Positions 1 to 8,664 of a stretch of DNA of 64,000 nt are shown here, piece by piece. The stretch comes from Lachnocurva sp029100405 (GTDB taxonomy: Bacteria > Bacillota > Clostridia > Lachnospirales > Lachnospiraceae): NCBI GenBank assembly GCA_046263755.1, contig JBJYZC010000005.1:89512-153511 (forward strand), given 5' to 3'. Numbering within the stretch: position 1 is the first letter of the stretch; each line of letters opens with the position of its first letter. The notes under the pieces are model-generated. The model was not told the DNA's origin and searched no databases. It was given only the letters and a program-made list of their open reading frames with translations. The position numbers and the translations under genes were made by a program.

Positions 1-795
1 GATTTGCCGGCTGGCATCTAACATGGCCTGCTGCCGCAAAAGTTCCAATAAGAGAAGCGTTTTTGTCGAATCAAGATCTCCCAGGCCGGACAAAAGAGAG
101 CTGACCGCATTGCTGTCAGCGGCACTTTCGTCAGAAAGAGAGCCCGAATTTGTGAGATACTTGCTTTCGGAAGGAACCCCACTTCCCGAAAGAGGCTGAT
201 TCAATATAGGTTCTTCTTCCCCAAGCATCTTTTGAATCTTAGCAATATAGTTTCTTGTTTCTTTAAAGGGCGGGACACCGCCATACTTTCTGACATTACC
301 TCCCCCAGCATTATATGCTGCCAGAGCAAGGGAGAGATCCCCCTGATAAGTCTTCAGGTTCGAAGACAGGATCTCTGCTCCCGCCATGATATTCTGCTCG
401 GGATCATAGACATTCGTAACGCCATGAGCCCTGGCTGTAGATGGCATCAGCTGCATGATTCCCCCGGCTCCGGCAGAAGATCTCGCATCCGCCCGGAAAT
501 TAGATTCTGCTTTTGCAACTGCCTTTAAGAGTTTTTTGGAAATGCCATATTTCAAAGAGGCCCGTCCGAATATATCCTCCAGTGTCTGACTCCCGCTGTA
601 TAAATTGTCTGAAGAAGCCCCGGCGGCTGACTTCTTTGTAAGGGCACTTTGGACAGTGGAAGAAAAGCTCGTAGCTGAAAGCGATCTCGACGAATCCATC
701 GCAGCTCCACTACTGCCATTCTTTCCGGTCCGGTTTACATTTTCATTCTCCATAAGATAAGACAGGAGATAGGAATTCATTCCATTGATTGCCAT
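1..795 (-). CDS. Lytic transglycosylase (SLT domain), cut by window start
   Basis: The frame is open from an ATG at 795 down to base 1 (265 codons, no stop), so the C-terminus lies outside the window. An N-terminal Ser/Thr/Asn-rich stretch of about 70 residues precedes a soluble lytic transglycosylase fold: KLLKAVAKAESNF carries the likely catalytic Glu, followed by GAGGIMQLMPSTA and LALAAYNAGGGNV, the usual family blocks. No clear signal peptide is visible, which suggests either flagellar export or another exit route. The start follows GAGAGAGGAATAAG three bases after the stop of the FlhB-like gene, so it is translationally coupled. Many flagellar loci have a muramidase that opens peptidoglycan for the rod (FlgJ in Proteobacteria); the neighbours make that role plausible here, but it is inferred. 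Confidence 0.85.
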   Translation of the reverse strand, partial: MAINGMNSYLLSYLMENENVNRTGKNGSSGAAMDSSRSLSATSFSSTVQSALTKKSAAGASSDNLYSGSQTLEDIFGRASLKYGISKKLLKAVAKAESNFRADARSSAGAGGIMQLMPSTARAHGVTNVYDPEQNIMAGAEILSSNLKTYQGDLSLALAAYNAGGGNVRKYGGVPPFKETRNYIAKIQKMLGEEEPILNQPLSGSGVPSESKYLTNSGSLSDESAADSNAVSSLLSGLGDLDSTKTLLLLELLRQQAMLDASRQI

Positions 796-798
796 CTC

Positions 799-1155
799 TT
801 ATTCCTCTCTCGGTAAATCACCTGGGCCGGCAGATACTTTGCTCTCTTCATGATTTAAAGGCTCCTTAGAAGTCCCACTCACTTCATCCCCGGTAAAGCC
901 AAGGAAATAGAGATAGATCTCCACAACGGCCTGATAGAGTTCTTCCGGGATCTCCGATCCTAATTCAAGCTGGGTCAGAAGTGTTGCCAGAGAATCGTCC
1001 TCATAAATCGGGACACCGGCCTGCATCGCAGTCTCTGTGATCCGTTCTGCCATATGGCCCATGCCGGATGCAACAACAATGGGAGCGCCGTTCTGATCCG
1101 GATCATACTTCAAGGCAGCAGCTTTTTTTGACAAAAGGTTTTTAAACTCTGACAT
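799..1155 (-). CDS. FlhB C-terminal-domain-like protein (FhlB/YlqH type)
   Basis: A 118-residue protein resembling only the cytoplasmic substrate-specificity domain of FlhB/YscU: KKAAALKYDPDQNGAPIVVASG matches the segment after the autocleavage site, followed by an Ile/Leu-rich core and VEIYLYFLG. The NPTH autocleavage tetrapeptide is absent and there are no membrane segments. Bacillus YlqH and Helicobacter FhlB are known stand-alone versions that can partly replace the cleaved FlhB tail. An upstream in-frame ATG at 1203 exists, but the ATG at 1155 begins at the family's conserved region and overlaps the preceding gene by only 14 bases. A full flhB with NPTH is present at 18.7-19.8 kb, so this is a paralogous tail, not the main gate protein. 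Residues after about 105 are a charged tail of no recognised fold. Confidence 0.85.
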   Translation of the reverse strand: MSEFKNLLSKKAAALKYDPDQNGAPIVVASGMGHMAERITETAMQAGVPIYEDDSLATLLTQLELGSEIPEELYQAVVEIYLYFLGFTGDEVSGTSKEPLNHEESKVSAGPGDLPREE

Positions 1156-2575
1156 TGATCGTACGCTCCTTTTCCCGAATCCCCGGAAAAACTTCCCGGA
1201 CACTGATCGCCCTGCTGCGTGGCGACAGGCTGATATCAGCAGTCAGTCCGTTTCGTCTCAGGATCTCTGTAAGTGCTGCCTGAATCTTCCTCGGCTTTTC
1301 CGGCAGACCAGCCGGCAGAAAGATCTGAAGATCCAGCTTTTTCGTTGTCTTTGCCATATTACCGATCATGTCGAAGTCACCCAGTTCCCGGATGCGGAAT
1401 TTCAAAAAGAATCTTACGGATCCGCCGCCCCCTTCGCCTGATCCCTTCTTCGAATCCTTTTGACCGGCATTCGGATCGATCCAGATCTCGCTCGCAACTT
1501 CCCTTTTCTGATAGCGAAAAGGGATCAGCATATGAAGCAGGGGTAAATAGACGCTCTCATTATTTAAGAGGCTGTTCAAAACCGTATAATAGCGATTGAC
1601 AGCTTCCGTTCCGGCCTTGCCTTCGGTCCCCTTTAAGAGGATCTCCGACAGATGTTCCGTAAGACCTGCATTGGTCCTTTCCTTCAGGCTGCTCTGCATA
1701 GAACGGACCAGAGCCTCCTCCGGATCCGACTGGAAATACATATGGAAGTCGCCATTCCGGGACAGTTTCTGATAAGCCTGAATCAGATGATCCTCACTTC
1801 CCTCTTCATACTTTACAGCATAGAGTGTCAGAAGCACAGCCGCCTTACGAATGGGACCGTAATCATGGGTCTTGGAAATATAGGACGAGAGGAAGGGGAT
1901 CAGCTTATCGTTTAAAACGGCAGCATTCGTTTCGGTTTTCCCCGGATGAGCGGTCCAATCCATCTGATCCATTAAATTCTGAAAGTCATCCTGCTGTGAC
2001 TGCAAAAGAAGATTCCTGATATCTTCGGTCAGATTTTCCATCTGCTGTAAGAGATGGCTTCCGGATGTATAACTATTATATGTTCTTGCAAACTGAAGAA
2101 TGGCAGATCTGTAATTGTCGGATGTCGTTTCTCTCAGCAGAGAACGAAGAGAATCGAAGAATTCACCACTGTATTTAACCTGATTCCCCACCTGTTCCTT
2201 CAGAAAAGATTCCAGTTCTTTGGGATCATTCATCTGTATTTCAGAGAAAAGTTCCGAGAAATCCTTCGCCATTTCCGGATCTTTTGATTCTGCCAAGGCT
2301 TTTCCATCCCGAAATAAGAGATCCATGACTTCTTCCGGAATCATAGATGCTTCCTGCATATTCTGAAGGAAAGCCGAATAGTTCGAAGTAAAATCCACGA
2401 CCTGGCCGGTCAGATTCTCTTCATTCAACAAGGCGTTTTCGTTTCCCGTCCGAATCTGGCCGTTCGTATTGACCCTTCCGGCATTGCCGGTCTGGTTTAT
2501 ATTTTGTGTATTGGTATTTAACCCCGGAGTCACGGATGTAAGATCCGGTGAACTAACCTGTAAGAGATTTGCCAT
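1142..2575 (-). CDS. FliK-like protein upstream of FlhB-tail gene
   Basis: A 477-residue protein with no signal peptide. The N-terminal 60 residues are Asn/Thr/Gly-rich and look disordered; residues about 60-400 are predicted helical and have no family I recognise. The last 90 residues (VRFFLKFRIRELGDFDMIGN, then LDLQIFLPAGLPEK) resemble the beta-rich C-terminal domain of hook-length-control and related proteins that touch the FlhB tail. Position directly before a stand-alone FlhB tail repeats the Bacillus ylqG-ylqH pair. A separate, typical fliK lies at 29-30.7 kb, so this would be a second, divergent member. Export or specificity-switch role is inferred; the N-terminal region could have another function. 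Confidence 0.6.
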   Translation of the reverse strand: MANLLQVSSPDLTSVTPGLNTNTQNINQTGNAGRVNTNGQIRTGNENALLNEENLTGQVVDFTSNYSAFLQNMQEASMIPEEVMDLLFRDGKALAESKDPEMAKDFSELFSEIQMNDPKELESFLKEQVGNQVKYSGEFFDSLRSLLRETTSDNYRSAILQFARTYNSYTSGSHLLQQMENLTEDIRNLLLQSQQDDFQNLMDQMDWTAHPGKTETNAAVLNDKLIPFLSSYISKTHDYGPIRKAAVLLTLYAVKYEEGSEDHLIQAYQKLSRNGDFHMYFQSDPEEALVRSMQSSLKERTNAGLTEHLSEILLKGTEGKAGTEAVNRYYTVLNSLLNNESVYLPLLHMLIPFRYQKREVASEIWIDPNAGQKDSKKGSGEGGGGSVRFFLKFRIRELGDFDMIGNMAKTTKKLDLQIFLPAGLPEKPRKIQAALTEILRRNGLTADISLSPRSRAISVREVFPGIREKERTINVRV

Positions 2576-2751
2576 AACTTGCTCCGTCTGTCTAAAGCAG
2601 AAAACAATTGATCCTTCCGTGGATCCCTTTCTGCCCTGTCCCTCTTCCCTGGGTTATAGAGATGTGTACTTTCACTTTTTCTATATAATTTCGGCAGAAA
2701 CCATCCCGGATATAAGCGCTTTTTTATTTTATTTCTTTGCAAAATCTTTCT

Positions 2752-2777
2752 TATATTCTATCACAGAATGCCGATAA
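2752..2777 (+). promoter_or_regulatory. Sigma-28-like promoter for flgM operon
   Basis: TATA at 2752-2755, 14 bases, then GCCGATAA at 2770-2777. The -10 element is a canonical sigma-28 (SigD) box; the -35 is TATA instead of the Bacillus TAAA. The flgM ATG is 90 bases downstream. The same geometry occurs before the EAL gene. Confidence 0.65.
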
Positions 2778-2867
2778 GGATAACAGAGGGAAATCGATTG
2801 GAAGAATCCAATCAGAGACAGTTATGGAATTGTCATCAAATGTCAGCTTTTGAAAGGACTGAAATCT

Positions 2868-3200
2868 ATGAGCGTACATCTTACAAGAGATTATATCACG
2901 GATCTGAATATACAGAATTTAACCCGGCAGAAGCAAGCTTCTGTCAATACAAATACAGGGAGAGACTTTGTTTCCCGCTCTGCTTCCACACAGGTTTCTT
3001 ATGATACGGTTTCATTCGAGCAGAAGTCTGCACGCCTTTCCGATCATGATTTTGCTTCTGCTTTAGCCAAGGCTGCCGGTGCAGAAGTACGGCAGGGTGT
3101 CAGCGATGAGAAGGTTGCTGAGATCAAGACCGCTGTTCAGTCCGGCCAGTATCAGCCGAACTCCATGCTGATTGCTCAGCATATTTTGGGACATCAGTGA
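2868..3200 (+). CDS. flgM: Anti-sigma-28 factor FlgM
   Basis: A 110-residue protein. The C-terminal half (VSDEKVAEIKTAVQSGQY followed by MLIAQHILG) is the FlgM helical segment that binds and inhibits the flagellar sigma factor FliA/SigD. The N-terminal half is disordered-looking, as expected for a protein secreted through the hook-basal body once it is complete. A TTG at 2850 is in frame, but the ATG at 2868 has AAAGGA at proper spacing and is preferred. It heads the flgM-flgN-flgK-flgL-fliW-csrA set and is preceded by a GCCGATAA box, giving the usual negative feedback on late genes. The target sigma factor is encoded at 15.7-16.4 kb. Confidence 0.88.
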   Translation: MSVHLTRDYITDLNIQNLTRQKQASVNTNTGRDFVSRSASTQVSYDTVSFEQKSARLSDHDFASALAKAAGAEVRQGVSDEKVAEIKTAVQSGQYQPNSMLIAQHILGHQ

Positions 3201-3257
3201 CTTATCACCATCGTAAGAGACAAGGAAGTCTTTTACGTCGAACACTCAAAAAATGGG

Positions 3258-3300
3258 ATCAAAAAGACGTCTTTTTTTCAAAGGCGTCTTTTTGATTATT
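3258..3300 (+). terminator. Hairpin after flgM
   Basis: Perfect 12-bp inverted repeat: arms 3258-3269 and 3285-3296 (ATCAAAAAGACG and its complement), 15-base loop, with T-runs in the 3' arm and ATTATTG after it. Probably a partial terminator that lowers transcription from flgM into flgN-flgK. Confidence 0.6.
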
Positions 3301-3360
3301 GAGTCAAAAATCTATCGCAAAGCAAAAGCAAAAGAATCGCAATAAGAGGTAATAAATCCC

Positions 3361-3798
3361 ATGAAAAATGCCGAAATTTATAAAGAATATAAAAAGAATA
3401 TGGAAGATCTGTCTGCCTGTCTCCACAATCTCCGTTCCATTGAAGATCAGATGGTTCTTGCTGCATCGAATGACGATGCCAAAGCTCTGGACGATCTGGT
3501 CCGTAAGTCTCAGCCCGATCTTCTCCGTTTTCGGGGCCTGGATCAAGAGAGGAACCGTTACGAAAAGGTACTTGGCATTACCGGCTTAACTTTTCGTGAG
3601 ATCCTGGAAGGGCCTGAGCTTGACAGAGATTTTGCAGATCAGCTTCGTCCGGTTCTGGATCATCTCTCGAAAGAGCTGTCTCTTTTCAAAGAGTCCAAGG
3701 ACAATGCAGACCGGATCATGAAGGTCCGCCTCTTAAATGTAAACCGGATCCTGGATAATCAGCCGCTGCCTGAGCCCTTCCACGAGACTTTGGCCTGA
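3361..3798 (+). CDS. flgN: FlgN-family export chaperone
   Basis: A 145-residue, almost wholly helical, charged protein without signal peptide or membrane segments. The pattern (long N-terminal coiled-coil helix, central LGITGLTFREIL turn, C-terminal helix ending in an extended tail) and the location directly before flgK and flgL identify it as FlgN, the cytosolic chaperone that binds the C-termini of FlgK and FlgL and delivers them to the export gate. Primary sequence in this family is poorly conserved, so the call rests on length, helical pattern and position. The start follows AAGAGGTAATAAATCCC. Confidence 0.8.
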   Translation: MKNAEIYKEYKKNMEDLSACLHNLRSIEDQMVLAASNDDAKALDDLVRKSQPDLLRFRGLDQERNRYEKVLGITGLTFREILEGPELDRDFADQLRPVLDHLSKELSLFKESKDNADRIMKVRLLNVNRILDNQPLPEPFHETLA

Positions 3799-3833
3799 AT
3801 TCATCCTGAATTCATAAAGAAAGGAAACAATCG

Positions 3834-5828
3834 ATGATACGTGCAACTTTCGCAGGTTTTACAACCGCTTTAAGCGCGATCCGTACCAATCAGAAAAAAC
3901 TGGATGTGACCGGTCAGAACCTGGCCAATATGAATACTGAGGGCTATACCCGCCAGTCTCTTCAGACATCCAGTATCAACTATGACAATCCGACATCCTT
4001 CTATATGAATGAGAATGATGTCAATGTCGGTTTCGGCGTCTCGATGGATAAGATGACACAGCTTAGGGACCAGTTTCTGGATGTCCAGTACCGGGAGCAG
4101 AACAGTAAAGTCAACTATAATCAGACCATTCAGGAAGGCATGAATAATCTGTCCGGATTCCTGGACGAATCCAATGCCGACGGCATCCGGAAATCCTTTG
4201 ACAATATCCGAACAGCTCTTACCAATATGCAGGATCCTTCCAAGGTCAACGACCCGGTCTATGAAGGTGAGCTTCGTTCCCGTATGGAAGCTACTGCCAA
4301 TCTCCTGAATAATGGTGCTGTCCAGATCCAGACGTCGATGACAAATGAATACCAGAAAATCGATGGCTCCGGCAGTTCGGAAAACGGTTATGCCGATCAG
4401 ATCAATCAGCTTCTGGCTGATATCGGCGGATTGAATATCGATATCAAGAAGAATCAGCTGCTTGGAAATCCGGCTTTGGAACTTGTGGATCAGAGAAACC
4501 AGAAGATCAATCAGCTTTCGGCTTATATTCCAATCCAGGTTTCCTACTTTACTGAGAAATACCAAACCGTGGATGCGGCCGGACAGACAGTGACAAGAGA
4601 CCGTGGCTTGAATTATAACAGCGCGGGTGTTGCTACCGGAAAATCCGGTTTCCCGGAAGATCTGAAAATCGAACTGGTCTATACAGAGACCGACAAGAAC
4701 GGAAAAAATCCGGTGGAAAAGAAAATCACTCTTGTCAACGGTTCGGATGTCACCGATAAGAATGGAAATACGGTTGCAAACTTCGGTAAGGTCTCACTTC
4801 AAATCAAGAATCCCGGAAAGGATTATCAGAATGTCCATGATGACAGCGGTTCTACCCTGATCCGCTATGATGGAAAGGCGGATGCGGATGGAAATATTCA
4901 GAAGGTCCGCCTGCAATTTACCAAAGCGGACAGTTATGAAATCAGCAAGGCAGCTGACGGAAAGCTGACTGACAGTAACGGCTCACTTGTGGATGCTTCC
5001 GCCGCCAATGACAGCATGTATACGGATAATGAAGTCAGCACGGATGCAAACGGCAATATTACCGACCGGTCCACGACCCGCTTCTCTTCCGGCTCACTGC
5101 AGGCTTCTCTGGATCTTCTGGCAGATAAGACCAGCAGCCTGAATAACGGAAGCATCTACCGAAGCTATGATTACTACATGAAGCGGCTGGATACCCTGGC
5201 CAATACCTTCGCCCATGATATGAATGTCTATAATATGATGGGTGTAAGAAACGGATATCAGGATAAGGCTTCCAATCTCACTCTTACAGACGAGGCTCTG
5301 TCCAACCTGGAGGCCGGCAAGGCAAAAGACGGCGGGGCATCCACAGATGCAAACCAACGTTCCTTCCTCCTTCTCGTTAATAATGGAACCATTTCTGCAA
5401 AAGACAGTCAGACAGCAGAAAGGATCACAGCTTCCACCATTTCTGTTTCTCAGAAATGGGTCAATGGAAATACCAAGATTGGAACCTATGGGGATCCGTC
5501 CGAGGGAAACAGTTCTACCGATACGGCTCTGAATATGCTGGATGCCATGACTTCTACACATGCATCCATCGGAAACAAGTCTTATGCGGATGAAATGAAC
5601 AGCATTTCGACCTATCTGGCAACGGATGCTTATAATAATGACAATGCTTTGAAGACCAACCAGGCGGTCTTGAAGGGAATCAGCGATAACCAGGATCAGA
5701 TCTCAGGTGTCAGCCTGGATGAGGAAGCTGCCAACATGATGGCCTATGTTTCCTCCTATAATGCCGCAGCCCGTCTTATGACCACACTGGATAGTATGCT
5801 GGATACCCTTCTTGGCATCGCACGCTAG
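3834..5828 (+). CDS. flgK: Flagellar hook-associated protein 1 (FlgK)
   Basis: The N-terminus (FTTALSAIRTNQKKLDVTGQN, then LANMNTEGYTRQ) is the rod/hook-family signature of FlgK, and the C-terminus (VSLDEEAANMMAYVSSYNAAARLMTTLDSMLDTLL) is the matching coiled coil. FlgK forms the first hook-filament junction ring and is exported by the flagellar type III system with FlgN. At 664 residues it is longer than most (roughly 500-600); the extra length is in the middle (about residues 230-440), rich in Asp, Lys, Asn and Gly, typical of a surface-exposed variable domain. The start follows AAAGAAAGGAAAC. It lies between flgN and flgL. Confidence 0.95.
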   Translation: MIRATFAGFTTALSAIRTNQKKLDVTGQNLANMNTEGYTRQSLQTSSINYDNPTSFYMNENDVNVGFGVSMDKMTQLRDQFLDVQYREQNSKVNYNQTIQEGMNNLSGFLDESNADGIRKSFDNIRTALTNMQDPSKVNDPVYEGELRSRMEATANLLNNGAVQIQTSMTNEYQKIDGSGSSENGYADQINQLLADIGGLNIDIKKNQLLGNPALELVDQRNQKINQLSAYIPIQVSYFTEKYQTVDAAGQTVTRDRGLNYNSAGVATGKSGFPEDLKIELVYTETDKNGKNPVEKKITLVNGSDVTDKNGNTVANFGKVSLQIKNPGKDYQNVHDDSGSTLIRYDGKADADGNIQKVRLQFTKADSYEISKAADGKLTDSNGSLVDASAANDSMYTDNEVSTDANGNITDRSTTRFSSGSLQASLDLLADKTSSLNNGSIYRSYDYYMKRLDTLANTFAHDMNVYNMMGVRNGYQDKASNLTLTDEALSNLEAGKAKDGGASTDANQRSFLLLVNNGTISAKDSQTAERITASTISVSQKWVNGNTKIGTYGDPSEGNSSTDTALNMLDAMTSTHASIGNKSYADEMNSISTYLATDAYNNDNALKTNQAVLKGISDNQDQISGVSLDEEAANMMAYVSSYNAAARLMTTLDSMLDTLLGIAR

Positions 5829-5943
5829 AAAAATACCGGCGCCAAAAGCCGCCTCCAGGCGGTTCCATAGCTGCCTTCGAAAATAATGGATTCCCGCTCA
5901 CCAGCCTTTGAGGGAGTAAAATCAGATCAGAAAGGGAGTTTCA

Positions 5944-7179
5944 ATGAGAGTTACAAGTTCGACCTACTATAAACAATATGCGAAGACCGTTCAGGATCTG
6001 CACAGCGAATTAAATAAAAGTATGCAACAGGTCTCCAGTGGCAAAAAGTTCGATTCTGCCAAGGAGGACCCCCTTTCTTACTATGGCGGAATGAAGATCG
6101 ACAGCGAATACACTGATGCGGACACCAAAAACACAGTCATCAGTGATGTCAACAATCGGCTCTATCAGCAGGAAAGCGGCGCAACCGCAATTCAAACCGA
6201 AATGAGGACATTGAATACCGACATTCTCCGCCTTGCCAACGAATCCACATCCGGTTCTACTGCGGCGGTAGATACCATGAACCGGGATATGAAACAGCGT
6301 CTGCAGACCATTACAGAAGACCTGAATGCTTCTTATGAGAATTTCTATGTATTTGGCGGAAACGATATGTCGACCATTCCCTTTTCTCTGGATGTCGACA
6401 ATGAAGAGAATCCTACCAAGTTCACCTTAAATTTCGATCACCATTTCCCTGGCGAAACAGATACCACGACTCGGATGTCCATCAGCTATGAGCTGAAGGA
6501 TAACGGAGATCTCTCCCTGACTTTCAGCGGTAAAAGGACAGATGATACAAAAATCAATGACAAGGGCACGACCCTCTCTCCCAAAGAGACTCTGGATTAT
6601 ATCAAAAAGGCTATGTCAGAAGAAGGACGAATGAGCCTCGGCTATGGAAATCTGACAAACCGTACCACTCTTCCGGATACCTATACCGGCGGTCTGAATG
6701 TTCTGACCGGGATCTCTTCGGCGGGACTGAAATCCATGTCGGATTCTGATGCAGAGGCTCTGATCCGGGACCGGCTGGAAAAAACGCCGCTTGCCCTGAC
6801 CAGCCAGGCAGTGCTTGCGACCAGCCGTTTCTTAAAGGCAGCCGGCGGAGTCACCGGTGACAGTGTCAGTGCAGCCGGCGAGGCGGAGCGGGCTAATATG
6901 TCTTCTACTCTGAAAAAAGTGATTGGGGAATGGGATTCCAGCGAACAACGTGTTGCAACCAGCTATCGGGAACTCGGTATCAAACAGAGCGTATTAAAGG
7001 ATACCCAGAGTAAGCTGGATCTCATTAAGGATACTCTGCAGTCCAATTATGATGACCGTATGGGTATTGATCCCTATGAGGCCATCACAAAAATGTACAG
7101 CCAGCAATATGCCTATAATGCAGCCATTAAAGTCGGATCCAATATCATGCAGTCTTCCCTCTTCGATTATGTGAAGTAA
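5944..7179 (+). CDS. flgL: Flagellar hook-associated protein 3 (FlgL)
   Basis: The N-terminal helix MRVTSSTYYKQYAKTVQDLH followed by LNKSMQQVSSGKKF, and the C-terminal YAYNAAIKVGSNIMQSSLFDYV, are the flagellin-like coiled-coil ends of FlgL, second protein of the hook-filament junction. The length of 411 residues is somewhat above the Bacillus protein. It lies 115 bases after flgK; the gap contains only a short GCCGCC/GGCGGT hairpin and an AGAAAGGGAG ribosome site, so the two are probably co-transcribed. The likely chaperone is the upstream FlgN. Confidence 0.94.
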   Translation: MRVTSSTYYKQYAKTVQDLHSELNKSMQQVSSGKKFDSAKEDPLSYYGGMKIDSEYTDADTKNTVISDVNNRLYQQESGATAIQTEMRTLNTDILRLANESTSGSTAAVDTMNRDMKQRLQTITEDLNASYENFYVFGGNDMSTIPFSLDVDNEENPTKFTLNFDHHFPGETDTTTRMSISYELKDNGDLSLTFSGKRTDDTKINDKGTTLSPKETLDYIKKAMSEEGRMSLGYGNLTNRTTLPDTYTGGLNVLTGISSAGLKSMSDSDAEALIRDRLEKTPLALTSQAVLATSRFLKAAGGVTGDSVSAAGEAERANMSSTLKKVIGEWDSSEQRVATSYRELGIKQSVLKDTQSKLDLIKDTLQSNYDDRMGIDPYEAITKMYSQQYAYNAAIKVGSNIMQSSLFDYVK

Positions 7180-7232
7180 GAATTTCAAAATCATTGATTT
7201 GTGACTGGCACGATTGATAAAAAGGAGCGAAT

Positions 7233-7673
7233 ATGCTAACCTTAGAAACAAAAGAATACGGTACATTAGAATACGAGAAGGAATATTGCATTCATCTTCC
7301 GGATGGTCTCTTTGGTTTCCCGGAACTGCATGATTATCTTCCTCTCTGCCTGAATGATGAAGAGGACAATACCCTTCTGGTTCTTCAGTCTGTGGAAGAC
7401 AGTCATATCGGATTTGTTGTAATCAATCCCTTTGCTCTGGATCCGGACTATCAGCCGGTGCTCACTCCGGAAGAATTAGATTACCTGGGAGCAGATTCGG
7501 AAAGTATGCTGACTTTCTATGTCATCTGTGTACTGAAGGACAATTTTATGGAAAATACTGTGAATCTGAAATGTCCTATTGTTGTAAATCCGGACAGCCG
7601 GGTCGGCATGCAGGTCATTTTAAATAATTCCGCATATGACTTTAAGCAGAAGCTCAGCAGTTTTCCATTCTGA
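7233..7673 (+). CDS. fliW: Flagellar assembly factor FliW
   Basis: A 146-residue FliW with typical blocks: an N-terminal KEYCIHLPDGLFGFPELHDY, a central FVVINPFALDPDYQP, and a C-terminal CPIVVNPDSRVGMQVIL. FliW binds flagellin and, when flagellin has been exported, binds CsrA and relieves CsrA repression of flagellin mRNA. It is placed directly before csrA with a 15-base gap, the common FliW-CsrA pairing. The start follows AAAAAGGAGCGAAT. Its flagellin partner is not in the window. Confidence 0.95.
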   Translation: MLTLETKEYGTLEYEKEYCIHLPDGLFGFPELHDYLPLCLNDEEDNTLLVLQSVEDSHIGFVVINPFALDPDYQPVLTPEELDYLGADSESMLTFYVICVLKDNFMENTVNLKCPIVVNPDSRVGMQVILNNSAYDFKQKLSSFPF

Positions 7674-7688
7674 ACAAAGAGGCTGAAC

Positions 7689-7991
7689 ATGCTGATATTA
7701 CGAAGGAAAAAAAGTGAGAGCATTCTGATTGGTGACAATATCCGAATTACTGTTGTAGAATGCGCAAATGATGGTGTACGCCTTGCAATCGATGCACCGA
7801 AGAATATATCGATCCTTCGGGAAGAGCTTTCCCGAGCTGAGCAGGAAAATAAGGATTCCATTGCACCTGCCTACCATAAGATTGCAGATCTCCAGTCCGC
7901 CCTTCTCGGTAAAATGAAGGCCGTCCCTCTTAAGAAGACCCCATCGGAGCAGCAATCTGATGCGAAAACACAGGATCAAAAACCCGAATAA
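7689..7991 (+). CDS. csrA: Carbon storage regulator CsrA
   Basis: MLILRRKKSESILIGDNIRI is the canonical CsrA start, and GVRLAIDAPKNISILREEL contains the RNA-binding second half. CsrA dimers bind GGA motifs in mRNA leaders and in Firmicutes repress flagellin translation, antagonised by FliW. The protein has 100 residues, about 25 more than usual; the extra C-terminal tail (IADLQSALLGKMKAV and a Lys/Gln-rich end) may contribute to FliW contact but has no known motif. Last gene of the flgM operon, followed by a strong terminator. Confidence 0.95.
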   Translation: MLILRRKKSESILIGDNIRITVVECANDGVRLAIDAPKNISILREELSRAEQENKDSIAPAYHKIADLQSALLGKMKAVPLKKTPSEQQSDAKTQDQKPE

Positions 7992-8068
7992 AAGCTGACT
8001 CATGTTTTTACAAGAGATCATGGTTAGATGTGGTTTTGTAAAGCTCCATTCATAAAAGCTCTGTTCAT

Positions 8069-8107
8069 AAAAAGACGTGCAAGGAAAAATCCTTGCACGT
8101 CTTTTTT
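8069..8107 (+). terminator. Strong terminator between csrA and the fliT-like gene
   Basis: Perfect 16-bp inverted repeat (arms 8069-8084 and 8091-8106) with a six-base loop, A-tract on the left and T-tract on the right. It ends the plus-strand flgM-csrA operon and could also stop the convergent minus-strand operon. Confidence 0.9.
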
Positions 8108-8173
8108 CTATTTCCGTTTTTCTATTGAAACCTTATTCGGAATCTTGTTTTATCTTATTTTTAAGTATTTTAC

Positions 8174-8650
8174 CTACCAGCCTTTTCGAGTTCGAAGATC
8201 CAAATGGTCCTGTTTCTTCTTCAGATCCTCTATCATTCGGCTGATGGCCTGACGTTCCTCCAGAATCATTGGAATATAGTCCGATTTTCTTGCCTCCTCA
8301 TCCGCGTTGATGAAAAAAGAATCTGAGGCAAAGGGCTCACTGGCTGACGAAGGAGCCATCTGATCCGGATGAAAGACTTCCTTTGTCTCATTAAGCGGCC
8401 CCATCAGCTCCCGATAGACCCTTCCTGCCTCCTCGGACACTTCTCCGAGGAGATCCATCTCTTCCCGGTTTTCACCGAGGAGATTCAGCTTATCCTGGCG
8501 CATATCCAGAAGCAGATTTGCCGAAATGATATCCTGACGGTTCAATTCTTCCGAGATCTCATCCGTAAGGGAAATAATCTCTCTCAGGATATTCTGTCTC
8601 CTTTTCAGAAGGATCGCCAGTTTTTCCAGATTTAAATCAGAATTTTCCAT
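8174..8650 (-). CDS. FliT-position coiled-coil protein
   Basis: A 158-residue helical, acidic protein. Residues about 5-75 form a coiled coil (LAILLKRRQNILREIISLTD and onward), residues 76-125 look flexible, and the C-terminus (ILEERQAISRMIEDLKKKQD) is helical again. It directly follows fliS in a fliD-fliS-X order, where Bacillus has fliT, the FliD chaperone. I see no decisive family motif, so FliT is suggested by size, fold and position only; an FlgN-like fold is the alternative. The start is 15 bases after fliS. Confidence 0.5.
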   Translation of the reverse strand: MENSDLNLEKLAILLKRRQNILREIISLTDEISEELNRQDIISANLLLDMRQDKLNLLGENREEMDLLGEVSEEAGRVYRELMGPLNETKEVFHPDQMAPSSASEPFASDSFFINADEEARKSDYIPMILEERQAISRMIEDLKKKQDHLDLRTRKGW

Positions 8651-8664
8651 AGGGATGGCCCATC

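Noticed and set aside
3870..4565. 231-residue minus-strand ORF
   Set aside because: Antisense shadow of flgK; no ribosome site and no family features.
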